DNA of 64,000 nt. It comes from Polyangia bacterium (lineage in GTDB: Bacteria; Myxococcota_A; Polyangia; Fen-1088). The stretch spans positions 62,001 to 126,000 of the forward strand of contig DATATI010000001.1 of assembly GCA_036268875.1 (NCBI GenBank), in the 5' to 3' direction. The notes beneath the pieces were generated by a model. That model was not told the origin of the DNA. It searched no databases and saw nothing but the letters and a program-made list of their open reading frames with translations. Below, in pieces: positions 16,574 to 26,681 of the stretch (the stretch's first letter is position 1; each line of letters opens with the position of its first letter). Made by a program: the position numbers and the translations under genes.

Positions 16574-17614
16574 ATGGCTGTCGTCGATCTTTCAGCCAAC
16601 GATGAGGCGGCGCCTGTTGGGCAGGGGCCCGGCACCGGTTACGAGTTTCGTTCGCGCTGGAAGATCGGATCGCTTCCCCTGGTGCACATCGTGCGCGGAA
16701 TCGATCCCGCCACCGGCTCTCGCCCGCCGGCCATCGGCGTGGTGGCCATCGGCCAGATCGCCGTCGGGGTGGTGGCCGTCGGCCAACTGGCGGTGGGCGT
16801 GATCGCCGTCGGGCAAGCAGCGCTGGGCCTCGGCTGGGGGGTGGGCCAGCTGGCGGTCGGTCTGCTGGCCGCTGGTCAGGTCGCCCTGGGCGCGCTGGGC
16901 GCCGTCGGCCAAGTGGCGACCGGCGCGCGACCGCTGGGTCTCATCGAGGATCACGGCCCGTGGACGGCGCTGGCCTGGCTGCTGGGCGGGCTGGCGATGG
17001 CCACCTGGCTGTTTTATCAGCTGCGCACGCTGGGTCCGATCGTCGGGCGCGGCACCGGCGCTTTGGCGTCCATCGCTTCGCTGCGCGATGGGCGGGCCCG
17101 CATCGCGGCGCACGTCATCTCGGAGAATCAACTGCGCGCGCCGCTGTCCAATCGGCCTTGCGTCTACTGGCACGCGCTGCGGGTCGGGCCGGGCATTCGC
17201 GCGCAAGAGAAAGGCGGCGGCTCATTGCTGGTCGCCGACAGCAGCGGCACCGCGCGGGTTGATCTGAAAGGCGCGGCCATCTTCATCCGAAACGATCGCT
17301 ACACCGAACTGTCGGCACCCGACTGGTCGTTGCACATGGAGACCTATCTTGGCCGAGGCGATCAGCTTTACATCGCCGGGCCGGTGCGCATGGAACCGGA
17401 CGTTGAAGCGCAGGGGCTTTATCGGGGCGACGTCGGGCCGGTGTTTCACGGCGACGCCAGCGATCCGGTGGTGATCACCACCCGGCCGCCGGCGCAGATG
17501 TCCGCCGAGCTGAAGCTGGGCTTTGGCATGGCGGCGGCGTTGGTGGCGGGCGCGCTGGCCTTGCTGGGTCACGCGGCGGCGGTCGCGGCGATGCTCTCCG
17601 TCGCCGGCACGTAG
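16574..17614 (+). CDS. Membrane protein with A-x-G-x-x pentad repeat and GIDE-like domain
   Basis: 346 residues from the ATG at 16574 (AGGA upstream); an earlier in-frame ATG at 16517 adds a basic tail and overlaps the divergent promoter. Residues 53-117 are about 13 pentads of the type A-[VI]-G-[QV]-[ILV] (e.g. AIGQI, AVGVV, AVGQL), forming decads VVAVGQLAVG. A membrane helix follows at 131-150. Residues 165-310 (RAPLSNRPCVYWHALRV ... LYIAGPVRMEP) resemble the GIDE/E3-ligase-like domain found in bacterial membrane proteins, and a second helix lies at the C-terminus. The function is unknown. It diverges from the cytochrome gene. Confidence 0.72.
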   Translation: MAVVDLSANDEAAPVGQGPGTGYEFRSRWKIGSLPLVHIVRGIDPATGSRPPAIGVVAIGQIAVGVVAVGQLAVGVIAVGQAALGLGWGVGQLAVGLLAAGQVALGALGAVGQVATGARPLGLIEDHGPWTALAWLLGGLAMATWLFYQLRTLGPIVGRGTGALASIASLRDGRARIAAHVISENQLRAPLSNRPCVYWHALRVGPGIRAQEKGGGSLLVADSSGTARVDLKGAAIFIRNDRYTELSAPDWSLHMETYLGRGDQLYIAGPVRMEPDVEAQGLYRGDVGPVFHGDASDPVVITTRPPAQMSAELKLGFGMAAALVAGALALLGHAAAVAAMLSVAGT

Positions 17615-17618
17615 GCGA

Positions 17619-18251
17619 TCACATCGCCAGCGGATCCTGCCCTGGCTTGGTCACGCCTCGCAGAATGGCCTTTGTGGTGGTTACAAAGCGAACGCCGTCT
17701 TGCACAGAGACCTCGACAGCGATGGGGCCGACGCCAGGCGCGAAGGTGGTGCGCACGATCCGGATCGGTTCTGACCGCGTCTCTTCCACCACCACGCAAT
17801 TCTTGAAAGTACCTGCCTCGACCGTCACCTGCTGACCAACCGACAAGACCTGCGCTTTGCCTTCGGTCAGTGTCCAGGCGGCTCCGGGCGAAAGCGGATC
17901 CTTGATCAAAAAATCTCCCACACCATTGCCATCGCGATGAGCCACTCCCAACGGCGTGATCGCATAGGTCAAAATGTCATTGCCGGCTTGCACGGTGGCG
18001 CTGTCGCCCTGGCGCGCGACCACCGAATAGAACGCCAGTATGTGCTGGCCATCCTTCTCGATGTCATACGACCATCGCCATCCGGTTTGCAGCGGGTAAT
18101 ATTCCGCAGCGGTCAGCGGCGTGGGCGGCACCTCCGGCACGATGGCCGCCCCACCGCCGGCGCATCCAACCGACGACAGTACCGACAGCAACGCACTCGC
18201 CGCGCACGCCAACCGAACCCCGCCCCGAACGCGATCGATGGAAAGCTCCAT
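17619..18251 (-). CDS. Conserved-looking lipoprotein of unknown function
   Basis: 210 residues from the ATG at 18251; an upstream in-frame ATG at 18284 gives a poorer signal peptide. A hydrophobic segment (ASALLSVLSSVGC) ends in a lipobox Cys, so this is probably an outer-membrane lipoprotein. The mature part is beta-rich, with YYPLQTGWRWSYDIEKDG and GTFKNCVVVEE, a pattern seen in small secreted proteins from this kind of organism in which a text-like 'PLxxGxxWxY' start is common. No enzyme motif. It is convergent with the GIDE-like gene with a 4-bp gap. Confidence 0.65.
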   Translation of the reverse strand: MELSIDRVRGGVRLACAASALLSVLSSVGCAGGGAAIVPEVPPTPLTAAEYYPLQTGWRWSYDIEKDGQHILAFYSVVARQGDSATVQAGNDILTYAITPLGVAHRDGNGVGDFLIKDPLSPGAAWTLTEGKAQVLSVGQQVTVEAGTFKNCVVVEETRSEPIRIVRTTFAPGVGPIAVEVSVQDGVRFVTTTKAILRGVTKPGQDPLAM

Positions 18252-18449
18252 GACGCCAGGATGCCAAACCACTTGTGAACCCACAACCGGCGGGCGTTGG
18301 AAACGGCCATGCGAAATCCGTCCAGGTTGTCAGAAAACTGAGGATGCGACCGTCGACCGCTCAAAGGGCCGAGGGTTTGCGCCGGTCTGCGATGACTTGC
18401 CCGTGGTACAACCGTTGCAGTCCCTTGCTGCGATCGTGAGAGAACGCTG

Positions 18450-19526
18450 ATGTCCCTCCGCACGCACAGCTTGAGCCTGACCGTCAGTCTTCTGGCGAGT
18501 CTCTGGCTGGCCACACCGGCAAGCGCCTGGGCCCGCGGCAACAACGCCGAAACCACCGTGGCCCCCGGCGCCAGCCTGCAGGCTGAGCGGCGCAAGCTGG
18601 CCAGCGATCTCGATCGCGCCAACGCCGATATCGAACAGCTGAAAAAAAAAGAGCGCGGTGTGCGCGATGACTATCGGCTGCGGGCGCGCATGGCCGATGC
18701 CGAAGCGATCGCCCGACGGTTGACCGAGATCGACGCCCAGCTAGGCGTTGCCCGCGGGGGCAATGTGCCGTCGCGGGCGGCGCCTGGCTGGGCGCCGGTG
18801 GCCGAACCCGCCGTCACCGACGGCCCGGCCGAGTTGGAAGCGCGCGCCGATATGCTGACTGATCAGTCGCGGCGGCTGGAGGCGCAGGCCGGGACGCTGA
18901 GCCAACGGGTGTCGGGCTTGCGCAGCCGCATGGAACTGCGGCGCCGCGCCGGGCAGCTGGAATCCGATCCGTTCGCGCCGATGGAAGGTTCCAAGCGGCG
19001 CCTCATTGCCGGCGTTCCTGGCGCTCTGTCGGCGCCAGGACCAATTGTCCCGAAGGAGAATGCCGCGGGCGGATCGTCGTCGGTACCGCCCGCTACGCGC
19101 ACCGGCAACCCGACAGAGATGCCGGCTTCCAACGGCAACACTTCGGTGTCGGCGCCTGGGGCGATGAGCTCGCCACCGACGGTTACCCCCCCCGCCGGCA
19201 GCAACTCGGTACAACCCGAAGCGCTTCCAGCAGGCGGTGCAGGGGTCGGCCGCAGCCTGACGCCGGCGCCGCTTCCCCCGACGGGGCCTTCCGGCGCCGG
19301 TGGTGGCGCAACGGGATCGTTGGGCGACGGCGGCTTGCTGTCGTCGCAGCTCCGCGATTTTCTCGATCCGAGCGCGCTGGCCGCCATCCGCAAGCTCGAG
19401 CTGGCGGGAAACCCGGTGTCGAACCTGGAAGCGATGGACCGCGCCGCCGCTGCCCTGCGCGAGCGCGCGTCGAAGCTGCAACAGCAGTCGAATAGCCTGC
19501 GCGAGCGCGCCCACCACACGCGCTAG
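18450..19526 (+). CDS. Secreted protein with coiled coil and low-complexity Pro/Gly/Ser region
   Basis: 358 residues. A signal peptide with A-x-A cleavage (LATPASAWA, about residue 28) is clear. Residues 40-100 and 125-170 are Arg/Glu/Leu-rich and predicted coiled coil (QAERRKLASDLDRANADIEQ), and residues 190-285 are low complexity, rich in Pro, Gly, Ser and Thr. The C-terminal 70 residues return to coiled coil (AAALRERASKLQQQSNSLRE). No catalytic motif. It is 114 bp upstream of a beta-barrel gene on the same strand. A structural or scaffolding envelope role is a guess from composition. Confidence 0.65.
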   Translation: MSLRTHSLSLTVSLLASLWLATPASAWARGNNAETTVAPGASLQAERRKLASDLDRANADIEQLKKKERGVRDDYRLRARMADAEAIARRLTEIDAQLGVARGGNVPSRAAPGWAPVAEPAVTDGPAELEARADMLTDQSRRLEAQAGTLSQRVSGLRSRMELRRRAGQLESDPFAPMEGSKRRLIAGVPGALSAPGPIVPKENAAGGSSSVPPATRTGNPTEMPASNGNTSVSAPGAMSSPPTVTPPAGSNSVQPEALPAGGAGVGRSLTPAPLPPTGPSGAGGGATGSLGDGGLLSSQLRDFLDPSALAAIRKLELAGNPVSNLEAMDRAAAALRERASKLQQQSNSLRERAHHTR

Positions 19527-19583
19527 CAGCGCGTCCCGGTATGGACCGGCACGCTGCATACGCGGACGGACTACCCACCCGCA

Positions 19584-19618
19584 ACCGCTCGCGCCCTTCG
19601 GGCGCGACCGATAGCGGT
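19584..19618. terminator. Two-tier GC hairpin between coiled-coil gene and barrel gene
   Basis: The inner stem is a perfect 8 bp, TCGCGCCC/GGGCGCGA with a 3-base loop (19589-19607). The outer arms ACCGCT (19584) and AGCGGT (19613) extend it. It lies 58 bases after the coiled-coil gene and just before the next promoter-like motif. No T-tract, so terminator activity is uncertain. Confidence 0.35.
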
Positions 19619-19622
19619 CTGC

Positions 19623-19638
19623 TGGTAGTATGCGCGCC
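19623..19638 (+). promoter_or_regulatory. Extended -10-like motif immediately before beta-barrel gene
   Basis: TGGTAGTATGCGCGCC ends three bases before the ATG at 19641. TGG-TAGTAT fits an extended -10 element, which would put the transcription start almost on the start codon. Nearly the same 16 bases occur at 38630 before ileS. No good -35 is seen. Confidence 0.35.
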
Positions 19639-19640
19639 GA

Positions 19641-20837
19641 ATGCGACGCCGCGCCTCGGCGCTGTTTGCGACGGCCTGCGTGGCCGCCACCAGCTTCGGC
19701 CTCCAGCCGCCCTTGTGGGCGTCGGCTGAAGACAGCGAGCGAGCGTCGCTACGGGCCGAGCTAGGCGTCGAATACGACACCAACGCCCAGCGCACCGAGC
19801 TGGTGGGGAACACCAACCCGCCCATCATCGCTTCGCCTCTGGCGCGCGGGGTGATCACTGGCCAATTAAGCGATCGGATCGCCGATGCGCAGACCATCGC
19901 CTTGGCCGTCACATTCGGCGGCAAGTTGTTCGCCAAACCCGAGGCCCGCACCGAAAACGTCGGCATCCTTTCGACCGGCGTGCAGTGGCGGGCGCGGCTG
20001 AACGAACGGTACAACCTGGGCCTCGGCGGCGCTTATTATGAAGCCTTCCAAAGCGCCGACGCCGCCAGTGTCAGCAGCGCCGCCGATCAGCGTGGCGACT
20101 TTCGCTCGCTGGCCCCGACCGCGCGGCTGGCGCGCGCGCTGGGCGCCGGCGCGGACGTCGCGCTCAGTGGCGGGTATCGCTGGCTGGTCTTCAAGCCAAA
20201 TCCCGATTACACCTTCGCCGGCCCCACGGGGGCGCTGGATCTGCGTTGGGTGAACGAAGACCCCGACGCCGGCGTCGACTGGGAGCTGGGCGGCGGCGTC
20301 GGGTACGAACGGCGCCAGTTCGACGGCCACGCGCTGGTCAAGGGCACGTGCACCGGCGCCACCTTGGGCCTGATGTGTCCGCCCACGCCCAACACCGTCG
20401 GCACCACCCGGCTTGACGATCTCTACTCCGGACACGCAGAGATCACCCGCACCGGCGCCGTCTTGCTGGGTCTGGGATACGTTCTGCAGTGGAACCAGTC
20501 GAACAGCATCGGCGAGACCCTGCAGCGACATTTTCTTTCGCTGCGCCTTGCCGCCGCCTTGCCGCTGGGCATTTACGTCGCCGCCCGCGGCGAATTGCTG
20601 ATCGCCCGCTATGCGGATCCGGTCGTGCTGGCCGCCGGGACCGGCACGCAGTCGTACTACCCCGACATCGACCGCGAAAACCGCAGCAGCCTGCGGGTGG
20701 AGCTCAGCCGCACTCTCACCGACAATCTGCAGCTCATCGCCCGCTACACCGTCTACGTCAACGAGCTCGGCGATTCAGTCGGCCGCTATCACCGTCAGAC
20801 CGCGCTGCTGTGCCTGGCCTTCACCGCCGAAAAATAA
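19641..20837 (+). CDS. Putative outer-membrane beta-barrel protein
   Basis: 398 residues. An N-terminal signal peptide (ALFATACVAATSFGLQPPLW, cleaved near A-x-A before residue 32) is followed by alternating polar and hydrophobic strands typical of a barrel: ELGVEYDTNAQRTEL, LALAVTFGGKLFAK, GVGYERRQFDG, LLGLGYVLQWNQSN and others. The protein ends with RYHRQTALLCLAFTAEK, a plausible last strand. About 12-14 strands can be drawn. The 'YDTN' start resembles the barrel of the TPR protein at 52.7 kb. It is a single gene with its 3' end meeting the groEL terminator. Ligand or substrate is unknown. Confidence 0.65.
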   Translation: MRRRASALFATACVAATSFGLQPPLWASAEDSERASLRAELGVEYDTNAQRTELVGNTNPPIIASPLARGVITGQLSDRIADAQTIALAVTFGGKLFAKPEARTENVGILSTGVQWRARLNERYNLGLGGAYYEAFQSADAASVSSAADQRGDFRSLAPTARLARALGAGADVALSGGYRWLVFKPNPDYTFAGPTGALDLRWVNEDPDAGVDWELGGGVGYERRQFDGHALVKGTCTGATLGLMCPPTPNTVGTTRLDDLYSGHAEITRTGAVLLGLGYVLQWNQSNSIGETLQRHFLSLRLAAALPLGIYVAARGELLIARYADPVVLAAGTGTQSYYPDIDRENRSSLRVELSRTLTDNLQLIARYTVYVNELGDSVGRYHRQTALLCLAFTAEK

Positions 20838-20872
20838 AAAAATCGGCGACGCCATCACTGGCGACGCCGATT
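20832..20872 (-). terminator. Rho-independent terminator of groES-groEL
   Basis: On the minus strand a 13-bp stem (AATCGGCG A CGCCA, one A-A mismatch) with a 4-base loop at 20841-20872 is followed by a T-rich tract (seven T, then ATTTT) at 20841-20832. It lies 35 bases past the groEL stop. On the plus strand no T-run follows, so it serves groEL; it overlaps the last codons of the convergent barrel gene. Confidence 0.85.
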
Positions 20873-20906
20873 CATCAGACGGCTATTGAGGCCGAAGCCC
20901 CGCGCG

Positions 20907-22574
<1,668 letters not shown>

Positions 22575-22865
22575 CTACTTTTCGATGACGCCGAGGACAT
22601 CGTCCTCGCGCATGATGAGATGATCGACCCCGTCGATCTTGATGTCGTTGCCGCTGTACTTGCCGAACAGTACGCGATCGCCCTTCTTGACGGCGAGCGG
22701 ACGCACTGTGCCCTTGTCGTCAGCTTTGCCGCTGCCGACTGCCATCACCTCGCCCTCGGCGGGTTTTTCTTTGGCGCTGTCGGGAATGATGATTCCCCCT
22801 TTGGTCTTCTCTTCCTCAGCGACGCGACGGACCAGAATGCGATCTGCAAGCGGGCGAACCTTCAT
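22575..22865 (-). CDS. groES: 10-kDa co-chaperonin GroES
   Basis: 96 residues, the standard length. [20 protein letters not shown] at the start, a mobile loop with [13 protein letters not shown], and the C-terminal DDVLGVIEK are typical. It caps the GroEL ring. The ribosome site is strong: GGAGGAG at 22872-22878, six to seven bases before the ATG. First gene of the CIRCE-regulated operon. Confidence 0.98.
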   Translation of the reverse strand: MKVRPLADRILVRRVAEEEKTKGGIIIPDSAKEKPAEGEVMAVGSGKADDKGTVRPLAVKKGDRVLFGKYSGNDIKIDGVDHLIMREDDVLGVIEK

Positions 22866-22899
22866 GGTTGACTCCTCCGAAATAAAAACGAAATGCGGT

Positions 22900-22926
22900 C
22901 TAGCACTCGGCGCGACCGACTGCTAG
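22900..22926. promoter_or_regulatory. CIRCE operator (HrcA binding site) upstream of groES
   Basis: CTAGCACTC, nine bases, GACTGCTAG. Against the consensus TTAGCACTC-N9-GAGTGCTAA this has one mismatch in one arm and two in the other, with the exact 9-base spacer. It lies 35 bases upstream of groES and directly downstream of a promoter, as expected for repression by HrcA. hrcA itself is not in the window. Confidence 0.85.
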
Positions 22927-22932
22927 GCGCGG

Positions 22933-22960
22933 AGTCTATGCACAAGTCCTTTTCCGTCAA
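22933..22960 (-). promoter_or_regulatory. Predicted groESL promoter
   Basis: Read on the minus strand: TTGACG (22960-22955), a 16-base spacer, TAGACT (22938-22933). The transcription start would fall at about 22926, the edge of the CIRCE palindrome, which fits the usual groE layout. Confidence 0.6.
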
Positions 22961-23044
22961 TGCCTCCGCGGCGCGTCGTTGGCAACCAGGAAGCCTGACT
23001 GCCAACGTTAACGGCATGTATCTATTTGTAATGATTAATGAAAC

Positions 23045-23073
23045 TTGACTGCCGGCCGATGTATCCTTGTACT
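23045..23073 (+). promoter_or_regulatory. Possible promoter for the unknown gene pair at 23.1-24.3 kb
   Basis: TTGACT at 23045-23050, 17-base spacer, then TGTACT (four of six matches to the -10 consensus). The start codon at 23081 is only about 8 bases on, implying a very short or absent leader. Confidence 0.35.
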
Positions 23074-23080
23074 AGAAGTC

Positions 23081-23650
23081 ATGCATGTCGCCGATTCGAT
23101 CGAAGAATTTTTTCGAGCCGAGGTCGACCGGGCCTTCAGGGAGCGTGGCCTCGCCTGCGGAACGTTGACCGAGCACTATGTTGTGCAATTGCTGGCGGCT
23201 TATGGCTCGCAACCGATCGAGGAGCGGCCGCTGGCCCTGCGGATGATGGCCGCGCTGGACGCCACCCCGCGCGAAAGGCGCACCAAGCTGCGCGAGATCG
23301 GAGACACGTCACTGTACGTGTCGGGCTTCTGGACAGACAGCTTCATGAACAAGCCCGTCGACGTCGAGTACTACATCGACATGGGCGGCACCGCGTATGG
23401 CGAACTGGCCCGCGGCGGCACTGGCTGGTCGGGCGATCCGTTCGGCGACGTGTTCGGCGATCTGGCGGCGAACTTTGCTCGTTTCGTCGAGGTGTTGATG
23501 CTGGTCAGCCGGCGAACTTCCCACTGCGCCAGCAGTCAGGACGTGGTGCGCCTTTACCAGCGCTGGCAGCGCACCAAGAGTCAGTGGGCGGCCCGCCGAC
23601 TGGCGGCGCTGGGCGTGGTGCCACCAAAAAACCAGGGCCCGCTGCAATAA
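23081..23650 (+). CDS. Hypothetical cytoplasmic protein (first of an overlapping pair)
   Basis: 189 residues from the ATG at 23081. No signal peptide, membrane helix or catalytic motif that I recognise. The start is helical (VADSIEEFFRAEVDRAFRER), the middle has a compact region with VSGFWTDSFMNKPVDVEYYI, and the C-terminal part is Arg/Trp-rich helical (YQRWQRTKSQWAARRLAAL). The stop overlaps the next start (TAATG), so the two are translationally coupled. It reads away from groES. It looks like a real conserved gene by codon use and start/stop fit, but no function can be given. Confidence 0.65.
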   Translation: MHVADSIEEFFRAEVDRAFRERGLACGTLTEHYVVQLLAAYGSQPIEERPLALRMMAALDATPRERRTKLREIGDTSLYVSGFWTDSFMNKPVDVEYYIDMGGTAYGELARGGTGWSGDPFGDVFGDLAANFARFVEVLMLVSRRTSHCASSQDVVRLYQRWQRTKSQWAARRLAALGVVPPKNQGPLQ

Positions 23651-24339
23651 TGGCCGAACGCGCGGCGGCCGGGTCTGGCGCCGCAGAAGCAACGCCGCCC
23701 GCCGAGACGCCGTCGGTGCTGGGTCGGCTGCAGCTGGGCCTGGAAGACCTTTACCGCGTGCGCACCGATCTGGCGGTCGATGCCTTCGTCATCGACCACC
23801 AGCAACGGCAACAAGCCGGCCTGACGCGCGCGCCGCGCGAGCAACTGTTGCTGCGCCAATCGGGCGACGATCTGGATCTGGCGCTGTTCGTCGATCCGGC
23901 GACGGTGGCCAATCTGGAACGAAACGATCCATCGCACGGTCTGCACGAAGGAAATTTCAGCGACTTCTGCCTGGCGGTGGAAGGCGTCAGCCACTTTGTC
24001 TACGTGGCGCTGTGCGCGGCCGGCGATCGTCGCGTCTCGGCGCTGGAGCTTGAACTTCAAGCCGAGGTCGACAAGTTCGCCTGCTGCGTGCTGCTGTCGA
24101 GACGGGGCGCCGATCTGCGCCGGCGTCTGTACTCTCAGGTTCAATTCGACGCGAACCTCGACGACGACGAACGCGCCCGCTATCGCACCGCCAATGATCA
24201 AGCCAACCGCTATGCGGCGGCGCTGGAGCGGCGGTTCATCGCCACCGATCGGTTGACTCAGATGCTGGGCGATCTGCGGCTGTTTTACCGCCTTGATCTG
24301 CCCGCCAAGCTGGACCACATCGGGCGGGCCTCAGGTTGA
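23650..24339 (+). CDS. Hypothetical cytoplasmic protein (second of an overlapping pair)
   Basis: 229 residues from the ATG at 23650, overlapping the upstream stop by one base; the frame is open upstream but that part overlaps the other gene. An Ala/Pro-rich first 20 residues is followed by GRLQLGLEDLYRVRTDLAVDAFV, LFVDPATVANLERND, GNFSDFCLAVEGVSHFVYVAL and a charged helical C-terminus. No known motif, no export signal. It converges on panC with a 13-bp gap. The coupling implies the two products work together. Confidence 0.65.
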   Translation: MAERAAAGSGAAEATPPAETPSVLGRLQLGLEDLYRVRTDLAVDAFVIDHQQRQQAGLTRAPREQLLLRQSGDDLDLALFVDPATVANLERNDPSHGLHEGNFSDFCLAVEGVSHFVYVALCAAGDRRVSALELELQAEVDKFACCVLLSRRGADLRRRLYSQVQFDANLDDDERARYRTANDQANRYAAALERRFIATDRLTQMLGDLRLFYRLDLPAKLDHIGRASG

Positions 24340-24352
24340 TTGGCGACCGGGT

Positions 24353-25204
24353 CTAGGGCAGGCGCATGTTGTCGATGAGGCGGGTCCGGCCGACGAGTGC
24401 CGCCACCAGCATCACCGCTGGCTGATCGACGCGCGCGATAGGGGCCAGCGTTTCGGCATCGCGCAGCTCAACGTAGTCGACGCTGTCGACCTGACCTTTC
24501 AGCGCGCCCGCGGCCAGCGCCACCAGCGCGGCGCCGTCCTTTTCGCCCGCCCGCGCTGCCGAGACCGCCAGGTGGAGTCCGCGCGACAGCGACAGCCCGC
24601 GCTGCCGCTCGACCGGCGACAGATAGCGGTTGCGCGACGACATGGCCATGCCGTCCGCCTCGCGCACGATGGGCATGCCCACGATGTCGACGGACAGGTC
24701 CAGGTCGCGCACCATGCGGCGAATGACCGCCAGTTGCTGAAAATCTTTTTCGCCGAACAGCGCCACCTGCGGGCGAACGACGTTGAACAGCTTGCAGACC
24801 ACCGTCGCGACGCCGACGAAGTGTCCGGGCCGGCGCTCACCGCAGAGGCCCTTCTCCACCTCGCGCACCTCGACGAAGGTCTGAAAGCCGGGCGGATAGA
24901 CCGCCGCTGCCTCGGGCACGTACGCCACGTCGGTGCCGGCCGTCGCCGCAAGCGCGAGATCGCCGTCGAGATCGCGCGGGTAGCGCGCCAGATCTTCGGT
25001 CGGTCCGAACTGCGTCGGGTTGACGAAGATCGACAGCACCAGGCGTTGACCGCGCCGGCGACCTTCGCGCAACAACGAGACGTGGCCTTCGTGCAGAGCA
25101 CCCATCGTCGGCACGAAGGCGATGCGATGGCCCTGGCGGCGCGCCGTTTCGGACCAGGCCGCCATCTCGATTGAATCGCGGATGATCGTCGGCGGCGCGG
25201 TCAA
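24353..25204 (-). CDS. panC: Pantoate-beta-alanine ligase (pantothenate synthetase)
   Basis: 283 residues if the TTG at 25204 is used; this start overlaps the panB stop (gaTTGA), which fits translational coupling and the family's usual length. The frame is open further upstream but inside panB. FVPTMGALHEGHVSLL near residue 34 is the ATP-binding HxGH-type motif, and GEKDFQQLAVIRRMVRDL and MSSRNRYLSPVER are the other family signatures. It condenses pantoate and beta-alanine to pantothenate using ATP, the last step of vitamin B5 synthesis. Confidence 0.95.
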   Translation of the reverse strand: MTAPPTIIRDSIEMAAWSETARRQGHRIAFVPTMGALHEGHVSLLREGRRRGQRLVLSIFVNPTQFGPTEDLARYPRDLDGDLALAATAGTDVAYVPEAAAVYPPGFQTFVEVREVEKGLCGERRPGHFVGVATVVCKLFNVVRPQVALFGEKDFQQLAVIRRMVRDLDLSVDIVGMPIVREADGMAMSSRNRYLSPVERQRGLSLSRGLHLAVSAARAGEKDGAALVALAAGALKGQVDSVDYVELRDAETLAPIARVDQPAVMLVAALVGRTRLIDNMRLP

Positions 25205-26025
25205 TCCCAGCTCTCGTCTTTCGAGGGGAAGCGTCCAGCGCGCACGTCGTCGGCATACGCGGCGAAGGCCTGGCCGACGGCGGCGCCCATCTCGGCATAG
25301 CGGCGAACGAAACGCGGCTTCCACGACGGCTCCAGACCCAGCAGATCGTGCATCACCATCACCTGCCCGTCGCAATCTGGCCCGGCGCCGATGCCGATGG
25401 TCACGGTGGGAACCGCCTCCGTGATCGTCGCGGCCAGGGCGCGCGGCACGCCTTCGATGACCATCGCGTACGCGCCGGCCTCGGCGACGGCGCGGGCGTC
25501 GGCCAGGATCGCCGCGCGCTGCTCGTCGGTGCGGCCTTGAAGCTTGAAGCCACCGAACTTGTGGATCGACTGCGGCGTCAACCCGACGTGACCCATCACC
25601 GGGATGCCCACCGCCACCAGACGGCGGATGAGCTCGGCGACTTCGACGCCACCTTCGACCTTGACCGCCTCGGCGCTCGCTTCTTTGATCAGCCTGCCCG
25701 CCGCGCGCATGCCGTCTTCGATCGACGCCTGGTAACTCATGAATGGCATGTCAGCCACCAGGTGAGCGCGGGTCACGCCGCGGCCCACCGCCCGGGTGTG
25801 ATAGACGACGTCGTCGACGGTCACCGGCAACGTTGAGCCCAGGCCCTGTACCACCATCCCCAGCGAATCGCCGACCAGCACCACGTCGACGCCGGCCTGG
25901 TCGGCCAGGCGCGCGAAGACGACGTCATACGCGGTCAGCGCCACCACCTTGTCGCCACCCTTGCGGGCGCGCACGGCGGGCGCGGTCACTTTCAACGTGG
26001 TGTTTGGTTTGGGCGGCGTCGACAT
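25201..26025 (-). CDS. panB: 3-methyl-2-oxobutanoate hydroxymethyltransferase
   Basis: 274 residues. ALTAYDVVFARLADQAG and LVGDSLGMVVQG give the alpha-ketoisovalerate and metal site, with VADMPFMSYQ, VMGHVGLTPQS and GAGPDCDGQVMVMHDLLGL following in the usual order. It adds a hydroxymethyl group from 5,10-methylene-tetrahydrofolate to alpha-ketoisovalerate, the first committed step to pantothenate. It lies 11 bp after the deoxynucleoside kinase and overlaps panC, forming a kinase-panB-panC operon. Confidence 0.97.
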   Translation of the reverse strand: MSTPPKPNTTLKVTAPAVRARKGGDKVVALTAYDVVFARLADQAGVDVVLVGDSLGMVVQGLGSTLPVTVDDVVYHTRAVGRGVTRAHLVADMPFMSYQASIEDGMRAAGRLIKEASAEAVKVEGGVEVAELIRRLVAVGIPVMGHVGLTPQSIHKFGGFKLQGRTDEQRAAILADARAVAEAGAYAMVIEGVPRALAATITEAVPTVTIGIGAGPDCDGQVMVMHDLLGLEPSWKPRFVRRYAEMGAAVGQAFAAYADDVRAGRFPSKDESWD

Positions 26026-26036
26026 GGCGGCGTTGA

Positions 26037-26681
26037 TTATCCCCGACTCCAGTGGCTGGTGCCGCTGCGCGTGCGGCGGATGACCGACACCAGCGCGGCT
26101 CGGTCCTCGCGGTTGTTCACGAAGTCGATGTCGGAGGCGTTGACGATCAGCAACGGGCCTTCGTTGTAGTTGAAGAAGAACTCGGCGTAGGCGTGGGCCA
26201 CCTGCTCGACGTAGTCGGCGCGGATCGGTTTTTCTTCGCTGCGTCCGCGCTTGCGAATGCGCTCTAGCAGCACGTCGGTGCGCGCTTGCAGGTACACGAC
26301 CAGATCCGGCGTCACGGTGCGCGGCTTCAGCATCTGGTAGACGCGATCGTAAAGGGCCATCTCGTCGGCCGACAGGTTCAGCGCGGCGAACAGACGATCC
26401 TTGGCGAACAGATAGTCCGACACGGTTCCACCGCGGGCGAACAGATCGCCTTGTGACAGCTCGCCCTGCTGGCCGTATCGCTGCAACAGGAAAAACAGCT
26501 GCACCGACATGGCATGCCGTTTGGGATCTCTGTAAAAAGGCCCCAGGAACGGATTCTCCTCGGGATTTTCCCGGATGATCCGGGCTGATAGCTCTTCGGC
26601 CAGGATCTCCGCCAGGCTGGATTTGCCGGCGCCGATGGGACCTTCCACGGCGATGTATCGAGGCCGGTCGGTGCGCGCCAT
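26037..26681 (-). CDS. Deoxynucleoside kinase (dGK/dAK type)
   Basis: 214 residues. P-loop EGPIGAGKSSLAEIL at residues 14-28, a DRS-like segment in KDRLFAALNL, and the lid LERIRKRGRSEE place it in the dNK family, which phosphorylates deoxyribonucleosides for salvage. The substrate (dA, dG, dC or dT) cannot be read from sequence alone. ATG start. First gene of the kinase-panB-panC unit; such kinases sit beside pantothenate genes in several deltaproteobacteria as far as I recall. Confidence 0.88.
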   Translation of the reverse strand: MARTDRPRYIAVEGPIGAGKSSLAEILAEELSARIIRENPEENPFLGPFYRDPKRHAMSVQLFFLLQRYGQQGELSQGDLFARGGTVSDYLFAKDRLFAALNLSADEMALYDRVYQMLKPRTVTPDLVVYLQARTDVLLERIRKRGRSEEKPIRADYVEQVAHAYAEFFFNYNEGPLLIVNASDIDFVNNREDRAALVSVIRRTRSGTSHWSRG

